Below, in pieces: positions 55,118 through 64,000 of a DNA stretch of 64,000 nt. A program made the translations under genes and the position numbers. Within the stretch, counting starts at the first letter, position 1, and every line of letters starts with the position of its first letter. Source of the DNA: an uncultured Eubacteriaceae bacterium (GTDB lineage Bacteria > Bacillota > Clostridia > Peptostreptococcales > Anaerovoracaceae); contig CAIFEY010000001.1 of assembly GCA_903789635.1 (NCBI GenBank), positions 1 through 64,000 of the forward strand, given 5' to 3'. The notes beneath the pieces are model-generated. The model was not told the origin of the DNA. It worked only from the letters and a program-made list of their open reading frames with translations, and ran no database searches.

Positions 55118-56683
55118 TTATTCTGCTGTCGGCGCGCGGTCGTACAGCTCCGTCATCTCCCGTATCCTGCCCGCGAGCCCCTCGTCCAGGGCACGGCGGA
55201 AGGCGTCACGGTTCAGACGCCATTTCCAGTTGCCGCCGACGGTCGACGGGGTGTTGATGCGGGCAGAAGAGTCCAGGCCGAGCCAGTCCTGGAGCGGGAT
55301 GATGCAGGTGTCGGCGCGGCTTCCCATCGCGGTCTCGATCAGGTAGTGTGCGATGTTGTGGTTGGCGATCGCGGCGTTCGAAGTCTCGGTGTTGATGCGG
55401 CCGGGATAGTGCCTGCGGAACCAGTCGTTGATGTAGTTCGCGGTGAAGCCGCGCTGCCAGACGTCGAGGGACTCGTACCAGCCGCGCGTCGTGTCGTTGT
55501 CGTGGGTTCCGGTGTAGACGACGCAGTTCTCGCCGTAATGCTCGGGAAGGTACGGGTTCTGCTCGTCAAAGTCGAAGGCGAACTGCAGCACCTTCATGCC
55601 CGGGAATCCGGACGCGTCGATGAGCTCGTGCACCTCCTCCGTCAGGAAGCCGAGGTCCTCCGCGATGAAATTCTGCGGGCAGCCGCTCTCGCGCAGGAAC
55701 TTGAAGAACGGAAGGCCCGGACCCTTCTCCCAGTGGCCCTCCTTGGCGGATTCGGCATCTGCTGGGATGACGTAGTAGGCCTGGAAGCCGCGGAAGTGGT
55801 CGAGGCGGACGACGTCGTACAGCTCGAACTGGTGACGGATGCGGTGCAGCCACCAGTCGTAGACGGCCTTGCGGCCGCTTCGCCAGCGATAGAGCGGGTT
55901 GCCCCAGAACTGGCCTTCTTTGGCGAAGGCGTCCGGCGGGCAGCCGGAGACGGATGCGGCGTTCAGGTCCTCGTCGTACTGGAAGATCTCCGGGTAGGCC
56001 CAGCTGTCGACCCCGTCCATCGAGGTGTACACCGGCATGTCGCCGATGATCCGGATGCCGTGCCCGTGCGCATACTCGCGCAGCGCGTTCCACTGGATCA
56101 TGAACTCGTACTGTCCCCACTTCAGGAGGGCGATCTGCTCGAGGTTGTTCCCGGTCTGCTCGGAAAGCGCCTCGGGGTCGCGGTAGCGCAGCGGCTCCGG
56201 CCATTCCCGCCACGTCAGGCTGGGGAATTCTTCGGAGATCACGGTGAACAGCGCGTAGTCGTCGAGCCAGAACGCGTTCTTCTCACAAAACTCCCGGAAC
56301 CCCGCCTGCCTGTCCTCGGGCTGGTTCTTGAAGCGGAAGTAAGCTTTGTCGAGGAGCGGGGTCAGCGCGGCGCGCACGAACGCGTAGTCCGCCTCCTCGG
56401 TCTGCACGTTCGCCCTCCGGTACGGCGCGATCTCCTCGTCCGTCAGCAGCCCCTGTTCCCGCAGCTGCAGGGGGTCGAGGTAGCACACGTTCTGCGAGAA
56501 GCTCGAAACCGGCTGGTACGGCGAATTTCCTTTTCCCTCAGGGCCGAGGGGGAGAATCTGCCAGCAGCTTTGTCCTGTCTCCGCCAGAAAATCGATGAAT
56601 CGCCGCGCATCCTCCGAGAAATTCCCGATTCCCCCTTCGGACGGCAGTGAAAAGATAGGTAATAATATGCCGCTTGATCTCAT
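55118..56683 (-). CDS. malQ: 4-alpha-glucanotransferase (amylomaltase)
   Basis: MalQ moves alpha-1,4-glucan segments between chains and rebuilds short maltodextrins, so it completes glycogen breakdown. The GH77 core has the standard opening GILLPIFSLPSEGGIGNF, then IIGDMPVYTSMDGVDSW, VVRLDHFRGF (nucleophile Asp), IAEDLGFLTEEV (Glu) and YTGTHDNDTTRGW (Asp). At 521 aa the length is normal. ATG 56683 follows AGGAAAGG; the frame is open 18 codons upstream without a site. It is convergent with the fusion gene. Confidence 0.95.
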   Translation of the reverse strand: MRSSGILLPIFSLPSEGGIGNFSEDARRFIDFLAETGQSCWQILPLGPEGKGNSPYQPVSSFSQNVCYLDPLQLREQGLLTDEEIAPYRRANVQTEEADYAFVRAALTPLLDKAYFRFKNQPEDRQAGFREFCEKNAFWLDDYALFTVISEEFPSLTWREWPEPLRYRDPEALSEQTGNNLEQIALLKWGQYEFMIQWNALREYAHGHGIRIIGDMPVYTSMDGVDSWAYPEIFQYDEDLNAASVSGCPPDAFAKEGQFWGNPLYRWRSGRKAVYDWWLHRIRHQFELYDVVRLDHFRGFQAYYVIPADAESAKEGHWEKGPGLPFFKFLRESGCPQNFIAEDLGFLTEEVHELIDASGFPGMKVLQFAFDFDEQNPYLPEHYGENCVVYTGTHDNDTTRGWYESLDVWQRGFTANYINDWFRRHYPGRINTETSNAAIANHNIAHYLIETAMGSRADTCIIPLQDWLGLDSSARINTPSTVGGNWKWRLNRDAFRRALDEGLAGRIREMTELYDRAPTAE

Positions 56684-56741
56684 GTTTCCACGCCTTTCCT
56701 GTTCGCTTGTCCCCCGTGCCGCATGCACGGGGATCATTTCT

Positions 56742-56771
56742 ATTTTACACTACAACTACACTTTTTGACAA
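56742..56771 (-). promoter_or_regulatory. Candidate promoter of malQ
   Basis: On the minus strand: TTGTCA (56771-56766), an 18-bp spacer, TAAAAT (56747-56742). The rest of 56684-57041 shows a TATAAT near 56975 that could serve pgi, but no clear -35. Confidence 0.6.
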
Positions 56772-57041
56772 AAGTAAATAGAGCAAGATTTCTGACACGA
56801 CCGCCGTCCGCTGTGCTATCATGTTGTGTAGAGACCGGGCGCGGATGAACGGGTCCGGCATGAGTATGACAAAGGAAACCTGCGCAGGTGCCGCACCGTA
56901 GCTGATGGCAGCGCAGGCAATGGAAAAAAGAGAAAATAACGGAAGCCGCTCGTCTGCCGCTTTTCTATAAAAGGTATAATATGGAAAACAATACGGAAAA
57001 CGGCGAACAACGGCCGACAGAGGGAACGAAAGGGGACGACA

Positions 57042-58283
57042 ATGAATCTGACGATTGATTTACAGCATTCGGGAATTTCCGAGGAGAAGCTCGCGGCGAG
57101 GAGGGAAGAGGCGCAGGCGGCGCTGAAGAAGATCCGCTCGCAGGAGCTCGATTACACGGGCTGGACCAGTTATCCGGAGACGATCGACAAGGCCGAGCTC
57201 GACGCGGTCAAGGCGGCGGCCGACCAGATCCGCAAGTCCAGCGATTATTTCCTGGTTTTGGGCGTCGGCGGCTCGTTCATGGGCGCCAAGGCGGTCATCG
57301 ACCTGCTGAAGCCGGAGGGCTGCCGGACGGAGGTGCTCTTCGCGGGCTACCACTTCAGCGCGCGCTACATCCAGGAGCTCCTGCATAAGATCGAGGGCGG
57401 GGACCTCAGCATCTGCGTGATCTCCAAGTCCGGCACGACGACGGAGACGCTGTCCGCGTACGGCATCTTCAAGGAATACATGCTCGAGAAATACGGCGCG
57501 GAGGAGACGGCGAAGAGGATGTACGTCATTACCGAGCACCGTTCCAACTACCTGTTCGACGCGGCGACGGCGGAGGGATGCACGATCTTCGACCTGCCGG
57601 TTGACATCGGCGGACGCTACTCCGTGCTGACCCCGGTTGGCCTGCTCCCGATCGCCGTGGCCGGAATCGACATCGACGAGATGCTCGCGGGCGCGGCGGA
57701 GCTCGCGAAGGACGGCGCGTTCGACGGAGACGGACTCGACTACGCGATCCTGCGCCAGGCGATGTTCGACAGCGGAAAGAGGATCGAGGTGTTCGAGTTC
57801 TTCGATCCGTATGCCGCGTACTTCGGCGAGTGGCTGAAGCAGCTGTTCGGCGAGAGCGAGGGCAAGGACGGCAAAGGCATCTTCCCGGCATCCCTGGTCT
57901 TCTCCCGCGACCTGCACTCCATGGGCCAGTTTCTGCAGCAGGGCACGCCGTCCTTCTTCGAGACGTTCCTGCTGAACGAGCACCCGGCAGAGGACGTCGA
58001 GATCCCGGAGAGCGCGATGAAGCCTTTCGCCGGCAAGACGATCCAGCAGATCAACACCTGCGCGGAGAAGGGAGTCTTTGACGCACACGTCAAGGCGGGC
58101 GTCCCGGCGATCCGCATCCTGATCGACTACCTGAACCCGGAGCGCGTCGGCGAGCTGATCTACTTCTTCGAGACGCAGTGCGCCGTCTCCGCGACACTGT
58201 CCGGCGTGGACCCGTTCAACCAGCCGGGCGTCGAGGCCTATAAGAAGGAGATGCGCGGCTACATCTCCGAGCTGGATAAGTAG
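57042..58283 (+). CDS. pgi: Glucose-6-phosphate isomerase
   Basis: Pgi links fructose-6-phosphate and glucose-6-phosphate, feeding the glycogen branch. Visible motifs are LVLGVGGSFMGAKAVIDLL, CVISKSGTTTETL, VLTPVGLLPIAVAG and the Lys-containing end YKKEMRG. At 413 aa it is shorter than the usual 450 of Bacillota but covers all catalytic motifs. GAAAGGGG precedes ATG 57042. It stands alone, ending at a strong terminator. Confidence 0.95.
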   Translation: MNLTIDLQHSGISEEKLAARREEAQAALKKIRSQELDYTGWTSYPETIDKAELDAVKAAADQIRKSSDYFLVLGVGGSFMGAKAVIDLLKPEGCRTEVLFAGYHFSARYIQELLHKIEGGDLSICVISKSGTTTETLSAYGIFKEYMLEKYGAEETAKRMYVITEHRSNYLFDAATAEGCTIFDLPVDIGGRYSVLTPVGLLPIAVAGIDIDEMLAGAAELAKDGAFDGDGLDYAILRQAMFDSGKRIEVFEFFDPYAAYFGEWLKQLFGESEGKDGKGIFPASLVFSRDLHSMGQFLQQGTPSFFETFLLNEHPAEDVEIPESAMKPFAGKTIQQINTCAEKGVFDAHVKAGVPAIRILIDYLNPERVGELIYFFETQCAVSATLSGVDPFNQPGVEAYKKEMRGYISELDK

Positions 58284-58320
58284 TCTGGGCTCAGACAAAT
58301 CCTATACGTGAGCTGCATAC

Positions 58321-58373
58321 AACCGGTCTGCCGCTGCCTTGCGGGCATCTCTGCGGTCGGACCGGTTTTTTCT
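58321..58373 (+). terminator. Terminator of pgi
   Basis: ACCGGTCTGCCGC and GCGGTCGGACCGGT arms followed by TTTTTTCT. Confidence 0.88.
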
Positions 58374-58571
58374 GTGTTCACGGGCTTCGCCGTACCATCA
58401 TAGCCTCGGCCTGGCCGAATTTTCGGAGTGTGTGGAAGAATGACGGAGCTCATCAGAAGGGTTTCCGTGTGGGAGGCGTCTGCTTTGTCTGAAGGGAAAA
58501 CGCGCTGGGAATGACGCTTACCTGGCCCGAATTTACCGTATAAACCAGCATAATTGTTGGAAAGTACAGTG

Positions 58572-58600
58572 TTGCGGTCGATAATTCGTTATGATATAAT
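58572..58600 (+). promoter_or_regulatory. Promoter of asnS
   Basis: TTGCGG (58572-58577), a 17-bp spacer, TATAAT (58595-58600). The leader is about 33 nt, too short for a T-box. The rest of 58374-58571 shows no gene. Confidence 0.75.
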
Positions 58601-58639
58601 GACAAATGCGTAAATTTCAGTAAAGAATAGAGGTCAGTC

Positions 58640-60040
58640 ATGGAAATTAAAGATGTTCAGCTCCGCGACCTGTACAAGGACACGGCAGCCTATGCAGATA
58701 AGGAAATCACTGTCCGCGGCTGGGTACGCCAGTGCCGCGGTTCGAACAAGTTCGCGTTCATCGCGCTGAACGACGGAAGCTTTTTCACGCCGGTGCAGAT
58801 CGTGCTGGAGGCGGACAAGCTGGATAACTTCAAGGAGGCGTCCAACGTTTCCCTGTCCAGCGCCATCCGCGTAACGGGAACGCTCGTCGTCACGCCGGAT
58901 GCCAAGCAGCCGTTCGAGATCCACGCGAGTGAAGTCGTCATCGAGTCGGCGGCAGATCTTGATTATCCGCTGCAGAACAAGCGTCACACGATGGAATTCC
59001 TCAGGGAGATCGCGCACCTGCGCCCGAGGAGCAACACGTTCGCGGCCGTATTCCGCGTCCGTTCGCTGGTCGCATACGCCATCCATCAGTTCTTCCAGGA
59101 AAGAGACTTTGTATACGTACATACACCAATCATCACGGGAAGCGATGCAGAGGGTGCAGGAGAGATGTTCCAGGTCACGACGCTGGACCTCGACAACCCG
59201 CCGCGCACGGAAGACGGCAAGATCGACTATTCCCAGGACTTCTTCGGCAAGCAGACTAACCTGACGGTAAGCGGCCAGCTGGAGGCCGAGATCTTCGCGA
59301 TGGCATTCCGCAACGTCTACACGTTCGGACCGACATTCCGCGCAGAGGACTCCAACACGACCCGCCACGCATCAGAGTTCTGGATGATTGAGCCGGAGCT
59401 TGCCTTTGCCGACATCAACGACGCGATGGACACCGCCGAGGCGATGGTAAAATACATCCTGCAGTACGTCATGGACCACGCGCCGGAGGAGATGGAGTTC
59501 TTCAATAAATTCATCGACAAGGGCCTGCTGGACCGCCTGAACCACGTCGTCAGCTCGCCGTTCGCGCGTGTAACGTACACCGAGGCCGTCAAGCTCCTGC
59601 AGGAGTCCGGTCAGAAGTTCGATTATCCGGTAGAGTGGGGCATCGACCTGCAGACCGAGCACGAGCGCTACCTGACCGAGCACATCTTCAAGAAGCCGGT
59701 TTTTGTCACGGACTATCCTAAGGACATCAAGGCATTCTACATGCGCCAGAACGAGGACGGCAAGACGGTTGCCGCATTCGACATGCTGGTTCCGGGCATC
59801 GGCGAGATCATCGGCGGAAGCCAGAGAGAGGAGCGCTACGACGTCCTCCAGAAGAGAATCGACGAGCTCGGCATGGACATGAGCAGCTACTGGTGGTACA
59901 TGGATCTGCGCAAATACGGATCCGCCGTACATTCCGGCTACGGACTCGGCTTCGAGCGCATGGTCATGTATGCGACCGGAATCGGCAACATCCGCGACGT
60001 GCTCCCGTTCCCGAGAACGCCTAAGCACGCGGAGTTTTAG
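58640..60040 (+). CDS. asnS: Asparagine--tRNA ligase
   Basis: A class IIb synthetase: an N-terminal OB fold (residues 1-110), then motif 2 [25 protein letters not shown] and motif 3 [15 protein letters not shown]. It charges tRNA-Asn with asparagine. At 466 aa the length is normal. Codon use suggests high expression. A short AGAGGT site precedes ATG 58640. Confidence 0.97.
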   Translation: MEIKDVQLRDLYKDTAAYADKEITVRGWVRQCRGSNKFAFIALNDGSFFTPVQIVLEADKLDNFKEASNVSLSSAIRVTGTLVVTPDAKQPFEIHASEVVIESAADLDYPLQNKRHTMEFLREIAHLRPRSNTFAAVFRVRSLVAYAIHQFFQERDFVYVHTPIITGSDAEGAGEMFQVTTLDLDNPPRTEDGKIDYSQDFFGKQTNLTVSGQLEAEIFAMAFRNVYTFGPTFRAEDSNTTRHASEFWMIEPELAFADINDAMDTAEAMVKYILQYVMDHAPEEMEFFNKFIDKGLLDRLNHVVSSPFARVTYTEAVKLLQESGQKFDYPVEWGIDLQTEHERYLTEHIFKKPVFVTDYPKDIKAFYMRQNEDGKTVAAFDMLVPGIGEIIGGSQREERYDVLQKRIDELGMDMSSYWWYMDLRKYGSAVHSGYGLGFERMVMYATGIGNIRDVLPFPRTPKHAEF

Positions 60041-60082
60041 CGGAATTCCGGAATACATCAATAATTTAGGGATTGATTATCG

Positions 60083-60121
60083 GCCGCGCAGTGGGTTGTC
60101 TCACTGCGCGGCGCTTTCTTT
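60083..60121 (+). terminator. Terminator of asnS
   Basis: GCCGCGCAGTG and CACTGCGCGGC arms followed by GCTTTCTTT. Confidence 0.85.
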
Positions 60122-60496
60122 GTCCCGGACAAAGGTTACATCTTCTGCATGGCATGAGCCGTACCTGATGCACATGCGACACGCGTGATGCGGCAGCGGT
60201 ATGCGGAAGAGGGGCGCTTTCCTGCTTATTGATTATTGCCGGAAAATAGAAAAACATTTATAGAAAATTTGAAAAAGGTAGATAAACTGTAAGCGGGCGT
60301 ATATAATATGATTGTGACAGAAATTTGACGTTCTGCCAACGACGGGTTAAACTGCGGCAATTAAATTTACAGAATCATTTAAAAACACAGAAGACAGTGC
60401 CGGAGCAGGATAACGCAGGCAGGACGAATCAATATTATAAAAAATCGCCGGACGGCGCAGAGGGCCTGAAGGCTGAAAAAGAGGAGGACGTATATC
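60122..60496. other. Leader and promoter region of the EF-G paralogue
   Basis: No gene. A TATAAT at 60302-60307 with a poor -35 suggests transcription starts near 60314, leaving a leader of about 180 nt. No known riboswitch was recognised. Confidence 0.4.
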
Positions 60497-62452
60497 ATGA
60501 TGAAAGGCTACACGAGTGAAAACATCCGTAATGTCGCTTTGCTTGGACATGGAGGATGCGGAAAGACCACATTCCTGGAATCCGCACTGCATGCTTCAGG
60601 CGTTACCAAGAAATTAGGAAGCATTGAAGCCGGAAATACCGTTTCCGACTACGACAAGATGGAGATCGAGCGCGGCTATTCCATCAACACGACGGTTGTA
60701 CCGGTAGAGTGGAAAGAGAATAAGATCAACTTTATCGACACACCGGGATACCCGGACTTCGTCGGCGAGGTCAACGCGGCTCTGCGTGCTGCAGACGCGG
60801 CTCTGATCCTGGTTGATGCCGGTTCCGGCGTACAGGTTGGAACACATCAGGCATGGGACAACTGCGAGCGCTATCATACACCGAGATTCATCGTCATCAA
60901 TAAGCGAGACAAGGACGAGTTCGACTTCTACAAGACGTTCGACGAGCTGAAGGAAACTTTCGGCAGCAAGCTGATTCCGCTGAGCTGGCCGCTTTCCGCA
61001 GAGATCGACGACGAGCTGAAGGAAGCCATCGCCGGCGCGGACGATGAACTGATGGAGAAATACTTCGAGGGCGAAGAGTTTACCGACGAGGAAATCCGCC
61101 GCGGACTGCTGGAGGGCATCTGCGCGGGCGAGATCGTACCGGTCTGCTCCTCCGCATTCAAGATCAACGAGGGTATCGAGGGATTGCTCGACCTGATCGT
61201 CACCTACGTACCGACACCGCTGATGCACGGCCCATACCAGGCATTCAACAGCAAGAGCGAGCTGGTGGAGCAGGAGCCGGTTACGGACGCGGGAATGTCC
61301 GCCTTCGTATTCAAGACGATCATCGACCCGTTCGTAGGAAAGATCTCCATGATGAAGGTCATCACCGGAAAGATCAACAGCGGAGATGAGGTCTACATCC
61401 CTCGTCTGGAGAAGACCGAGAAGATCGGAAAACTGTTCTTCCTGCGCGGAAAATCCCAGACCGAGCTGAACTACGCAGAGGCCGGCGATATCGTAGCCGT
61501 CGCCAAGCTGCCGAACGTGGAAAGCGGAGACACCCTCTGCGCCAAGGACATGGACGTCGTCTACCAGCCGCTGGACTTCCCGGAGCCTTGCTACTACATC
61601 GCAATTGATGTCAAAGATAAGAACGATGAGGAGAAGATGGGCTCCAGCCTGAAGCGCCTGATGCTCGAGGATCCTTCCTTCGTCGTCGAGAGAAACGTGG
61701 AGACGCACCAGACGCTGCTCGGCGGACAGGGAGACATTCAGCTGAGCGTCATCCTCGCCAAGCTGAAGGACCGCTTCGGCGTCACCGTCGATGTCGTTCC
61801 GCAGAAGATCGCTTACCGCGAGACCATCAAGGGCAAGTCCGACGTGGAAGGAAGACACAAGAAGCAGTCCGGCGGTGCCGGCCAGTTCGGAGACGTCTTC
61901 ATCCGCTTCGAGCCTTCCGACGAGGAATTCGAGTTCGATGAGGAAATCTTCGGCGGAGCAATCCCTAAGAACTTCATCCCGGCAGTCGAGAAGGGACTGC
62001 GTGAGTGCATGGATAAGGGACCGCTCACCGGATGCAAGGTTCAGGGCGTCAAGGCGACTCTGTACGATGGATCCTACCACCCGGTAGACTCCAACGAGGT
62101 CTCCTTCAAGATCGCTGCATCCCTGGCATTCAAGAAGGGCATCAAGGAGGCAGATCCTGTACTGCTCGAGCCGATCATGTCGCTGAACATCTACGTTCCG
62201 AACGATGATACCGGAGCTGTCATGGGAGACATGACCAAGAGAAGAGGCAGGATCATGGGAATGGAGCCGCAGGCAGACGGCAGCCAGATGCTCGTTGCGG
62301 CAGCACCGCAGGCAGAGCTCTTCGACTACGCACTCGCACTCCGCGCGATGACCAAGGGCAGAGGCAGATTCACCATGAAGTTCGACAAGTACTTTGAGGT
62401 TCCTAAGGCAATCGCCGAGAAGATCATGGCTGAGCACGATGAAGAGGAGTAA
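60497..62452 (+). CDS. EF-G-like translational GTPase (EF-G2 type paralogue)
   Basis: A 651-aa member of the elongation factor G family: GTPase domain, domain II, and domains III-V (LGGQGDIQLSV, GAIPKNFIPAVEKGLRE). It differs from canonical EF-G: G1 is GHGGCGKTT (17-25), G3 is DTPGYPDF with Tyr 85 where EF-G has the catalytic His, and G4 is NKRD. This pattern matches the second EF-G class of many bacteria, whose role (perhaps slow or stress-related translocation or ribosome recycling) is not settled. Codon use is highly biased, suggesting strong expression. A GAGGAGGAC site precedes the start. Confidence 0.88.
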   Translation: MMKGYTSENIRNVALLGHGGCGKTTFLESALHASGVTKKLGSIEAGNTVSDYDKMEIERGYSINTTVVPVEWKENKINFIDTPGYPDFVGEVNAALRAADAALILVDAGSGVQVGTHQAWDNCERYHTPRFIVINKRDKDEFDFYKTFDELKETFGSKLIPLSWPLSAEIDDELKEAIAGADDELMEKYFEGEEFTDEEIRRGLLEGICAGEIVPVCSSAFKINEGIEGLLDLIVTYVPTPLMHGPYQAFNSKSELVEQEPVTDAGMSAFVFKTIIDPFVGKISMMKVITGKINSGDEVYIPRLEKTEKIGKLFFLRGKSQTELNYAEAGDIVAVAKLPNVESGDTLCAKDMDVVYQPLDFPEPCYYIAIDVKDKNDEEKMGSSLKRLMLEDPSFVVERNVETHQTLLGGQGDIQLSVILAKLKDRFGVTVDVVPQKIAYRETIKGKSDVEGRHKKQSGGAGQFGDVFIRFEPSDEEFEFDEEIFGGAIPKNFIPAVEKGLRECMDKGPLTGCKVQGVKATLYDGSYHPVDSNEVSFKIAASLAFKKGIKEADPVLLEPIMSLNIYVPNDDTGAVMGDMTKRRGRIMGMEPQADGSQMLVAAAPQAELFDYALALRAMTKGRGRFTMKFDKYFEVPKAIAEKIMAEHDEEE

Positions 62453-62572
62453 TCGAGAGATCCTGATCGAAATCTGAACATCGAAATCAGAGCATGGAAA
62501 CCTGAACGGTGAACACACGCGGAAGCGGCGCAGGATGCGGCGCGGACGTGTTTGGAAATGTTTGAAATATGA

Positions 62573-62603
62573 GGACGCACGGCCGACGCCGTGCGTCCCT
62601 TTT
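62573..62603 (+). terminator. Terminator of the EF-G paralogue gene
   Basis: GGACGCACGGC and GCCGTGCGTCC arms followed by CTTTTC. Confidence 0.9.
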
Positions 62604-62687
62604 CATGCGTAGAAAAATGTTGGAAGCTTCCACGCGCGCGATTGGGTATAATAGAGACATGACAAACACGGGAGAGGGGTAACAAGT

Positions 62688-64000
62688 ATGTCAAAGAAAC
62701 CACAGATAATTTGGGTATGCCAGGAGTGCGGGTACGAGAGCCCGAAGTGGCTCGGGCGCTGCATCTGCGGCGCGTTCGGCTCGATGGTCGAGGAGACGGT
62801 CATTCCGGCGGACGAGCAGGACAGCCGGCGCAGGGTCTCCTCCGGAGGGGAGACGGCAGGCGGCGCAGGCCGCCCGCAGAAGCTGAAGAAGGTCGGCTCG
62901 GCGGAGTATGCCAGGATCAAGACCGGGATGCGCGAGCTGGACCGCGTTCTGGGCGGCGGTCTGGTGCCGGGCTCGCTGACGCTGATTTCCGGAGAGCCGG
63001 GCATCGGAAAGTCGACGCTGATCATCCAGGCGGCGGCTAAGATCGCGGAGAAGGAGGGCACGGTCCTGTACGTCTCGGGTGAGGAGTCGGAGGAGCAGAT
63101 CAAGATGCGTGCGGACCGCGTCTGCGAGTCGCTCCCGGATTCCCTGCTGGTCATGGCGGAGACGAACATGGAAAACATCATGGCCGTCAGCGAGGCGTGC
63201 AGGCCGAAGTTCCTGATCATCGACTCGATTCAGACGATCTACTCCGATGCGCTGGATTCCGCGCCGGGCAGCGTCTCGCAGGTCAGGACCTGCGGAAACA
63301 TGCTGATGAAGATCGGGAAGTCATGGAACGTGCCGATCTTCATCGTCGCGCACGTCACCAAGAGCGGCGAGCTGGCCGGTCCTAAGACGGTTGAGCATCT
63401 CGTGGACTGCGTGCTCCACTTCTCCGGCGAGCGCGACCACGAGGTCAGGATCCTGCGCGCGTTCAAGAACCGATTCGGCACGACGAGCGAGATCGGCGCG
63501 TTTCGGATGGAGGAGAAGGGCATGATCGAGATCCAGGACATCTCCGCGACCTTCCTGGAGAACACGGAGGCGAGTGAAGAGGGATCCGTGATTACGGCGG
63601 TCTACGAAGGCAGCCGGCCGGTCTTCCTGGAGGTGCAGGCGCTGACCTCGCGCACGTCGGCGGGATTCCCGCGGCGCACGGCGGTCGGTGTCGACCAGAA
63701 GAGGCTCGCGATGATCCTCGCGGTCCTGGAGAAGAAGCTCGGCCTGCCGCTCGGCGACCAGGACGTCTACGTGAACATCGTAGGCGGCCTGCGTGCGGAC
63801 AGGACGTCCGTGGATCTCGGCATCGCCCTCGCGATCTATTCCACGATCCGCGGGGCGGCGCCGTCCAAGCGCATCGTCGCCATCGGCGAGGTCGGCCTGA
63901 CGGGAGAGCTCCGTTCGGTGCAGAATGCCGACCGCATCGTCATGGAGGCGGCGCGCCTCGGCTACGAGGAGGTCATCCTGCCGGAGCGCAGCGCGGAACG
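62688..64000 (+). CDS. radA: DNA repair protein RadA (C-terminus outside the window)
   Basis: RadA (Sms) is a RecA-like ATPase that helps branch migration during recombination. The N-terminal zinc finger (WVCQECGYESPKWLGRCICG), Walker A GEPGIGKST, the RadA-specific KNRFG motif (FKNRFGTTSEIG) and the start of the Lon-protease-like C-terminal domain (NIVGGLRADRTSVDLGIALAIYS) are visible. 437 residues are seen of an expected 450 or so, so only the last few are cut off. A TATAAT (62647-62652) lies upstream; the ribosome site is GGAGAGGGG. Confidence 0.96.
   Translation, partial: MSKKPQIIWVCQECGYESPKWLGRCICGAFGSMVEETVIPADEQDSRRRVSSGGETAGGAGRPQKLKKVGSAEYARIKTGMRELDRVLGGGLVPGSLTLISGEPGIGKSTLIIQAAAKIAEKEGTVLYVSGEESEEQIKMRADRVCESLPDSLLVMAETNMENIMAVSEACRPKFLIIDSIQTIYSDALDSAPGSVSQVRTCGNMLMKIGKSWNVPIFIVAHVTKSGELAGPKTVEHLVDCVLHFSGERDHEVRILRAFKNRFGTTSEIGAFRMEEKGMIEIQDISATFLENTEASEEGSVITAVYEGSRPVFLEVQALTSRTSAGFPRRTAVGVDQKRLAMILAVLEKKLGLPLGDQDVYVNIVGGLRADRTSVDLGIALAIYSTIRGAAPSKRIVAIGEVGLTGELRSVQNADRIVMEAARLGYEEVILPERSAE

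Noticed and set aside
1..64000. CRISPR array or defence island
   Set aside because: No regularly spaced repeats with unique spacers and no cas or restriction genes were seen; the only arrays of repeats are the in-frame ones in glgA and cobS.

Overview
The window looks like chromosome of a GC-rich member of the Bacillota (Clostridia, probably Lachnospirales-like). The basis is gene content: a GlgC/GlgD pair, AddB, a CNNM/CorC protein, an LCP protein, a YtrA-type GntR with an ABC exporter, a TagG/TagH-like ABC pair, an RF2 gene with a frameshift site, strong AGGAGG ribosome sites and many rho-independent terminators. Taxonomy is inferred from content only.

Layout. (1) 1-2300: right end of an integrated element with three serine-recombinase ORFs; the largest has lost its catalytic serine. 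The element ends inside an EamA transporter gene, cutting it in half; an intact paralogue follows (3373-4320). (2) 4629-9605: late cobalamin genes cobT, cobU, cobS, a second short CobU-like gene and a CobC-like phosphatase. (3) 9752-19864: birA, a CNNM protein, secA overlapping prfB (programmed +1 frameshift), addB without addA, tRNA-Thr(CGT). (4) 20063-24068: YeiH-type exporter divergent from a LysR regulator, an unknown 89-aa protein, a promoter-terminator interval lacking a convincing gene, and a YuiD-type membrane protein. (5) 24463-30619: ABC polysaccharide exporter, an endonuclease/phosphatase-fold protein, then a flavin reductase/TetR pair bracketed by two 781-bp direct repeats, the second running into a Nif11-like gene. 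(6) 30945-40735: LCP protein (apparently leaderless), serine acetyltransferase, HAD phosphatase, MATE exporter, GntR-ABC operon with tandem paralogous permeases, AAA/DUF4143 ATPase. (7) 40961-58283: glycogen block: glgP and glgA leftward, glgB, glgC, glgD and a GH13-phosphoglucomutase fusion rightward, malQ leftward, pgi rightward. (8) 58640-64000: asnS, an EF-G paralogue, and radA running off the end.

The glycogen block is the most unusual part. It encodes a nearly complete cycle between glucose-6-phosphate and glycogen: Pgi, phosphoglucomutase, GlgC(D), GlgA, GlgB, GlgP, MalQ and a GH13 hydrolase. Four of the enzymes carry low-complexity charged tails. GlgA has about 320 extra N-terminal residues: a basic Ser/Lys/Ala tract, four 23-residue repeats and seven 9-residue repeats. 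GlgC ends in a Lys/Glu/Ala tail, GlgB in a basic Ser-rich tail, and GlgP starts with a Lys/Pro/Ala-rich tail. The phosphoglucomutase is fused in frame to the GH13 enzyme while keeping its own internal ribosome site, and glgD carries one in-frame TAG at a conserved Tyr codon. Taken together this suggests an unusual, perhaps physically assembled, glycogen system. That interpretation is inference.
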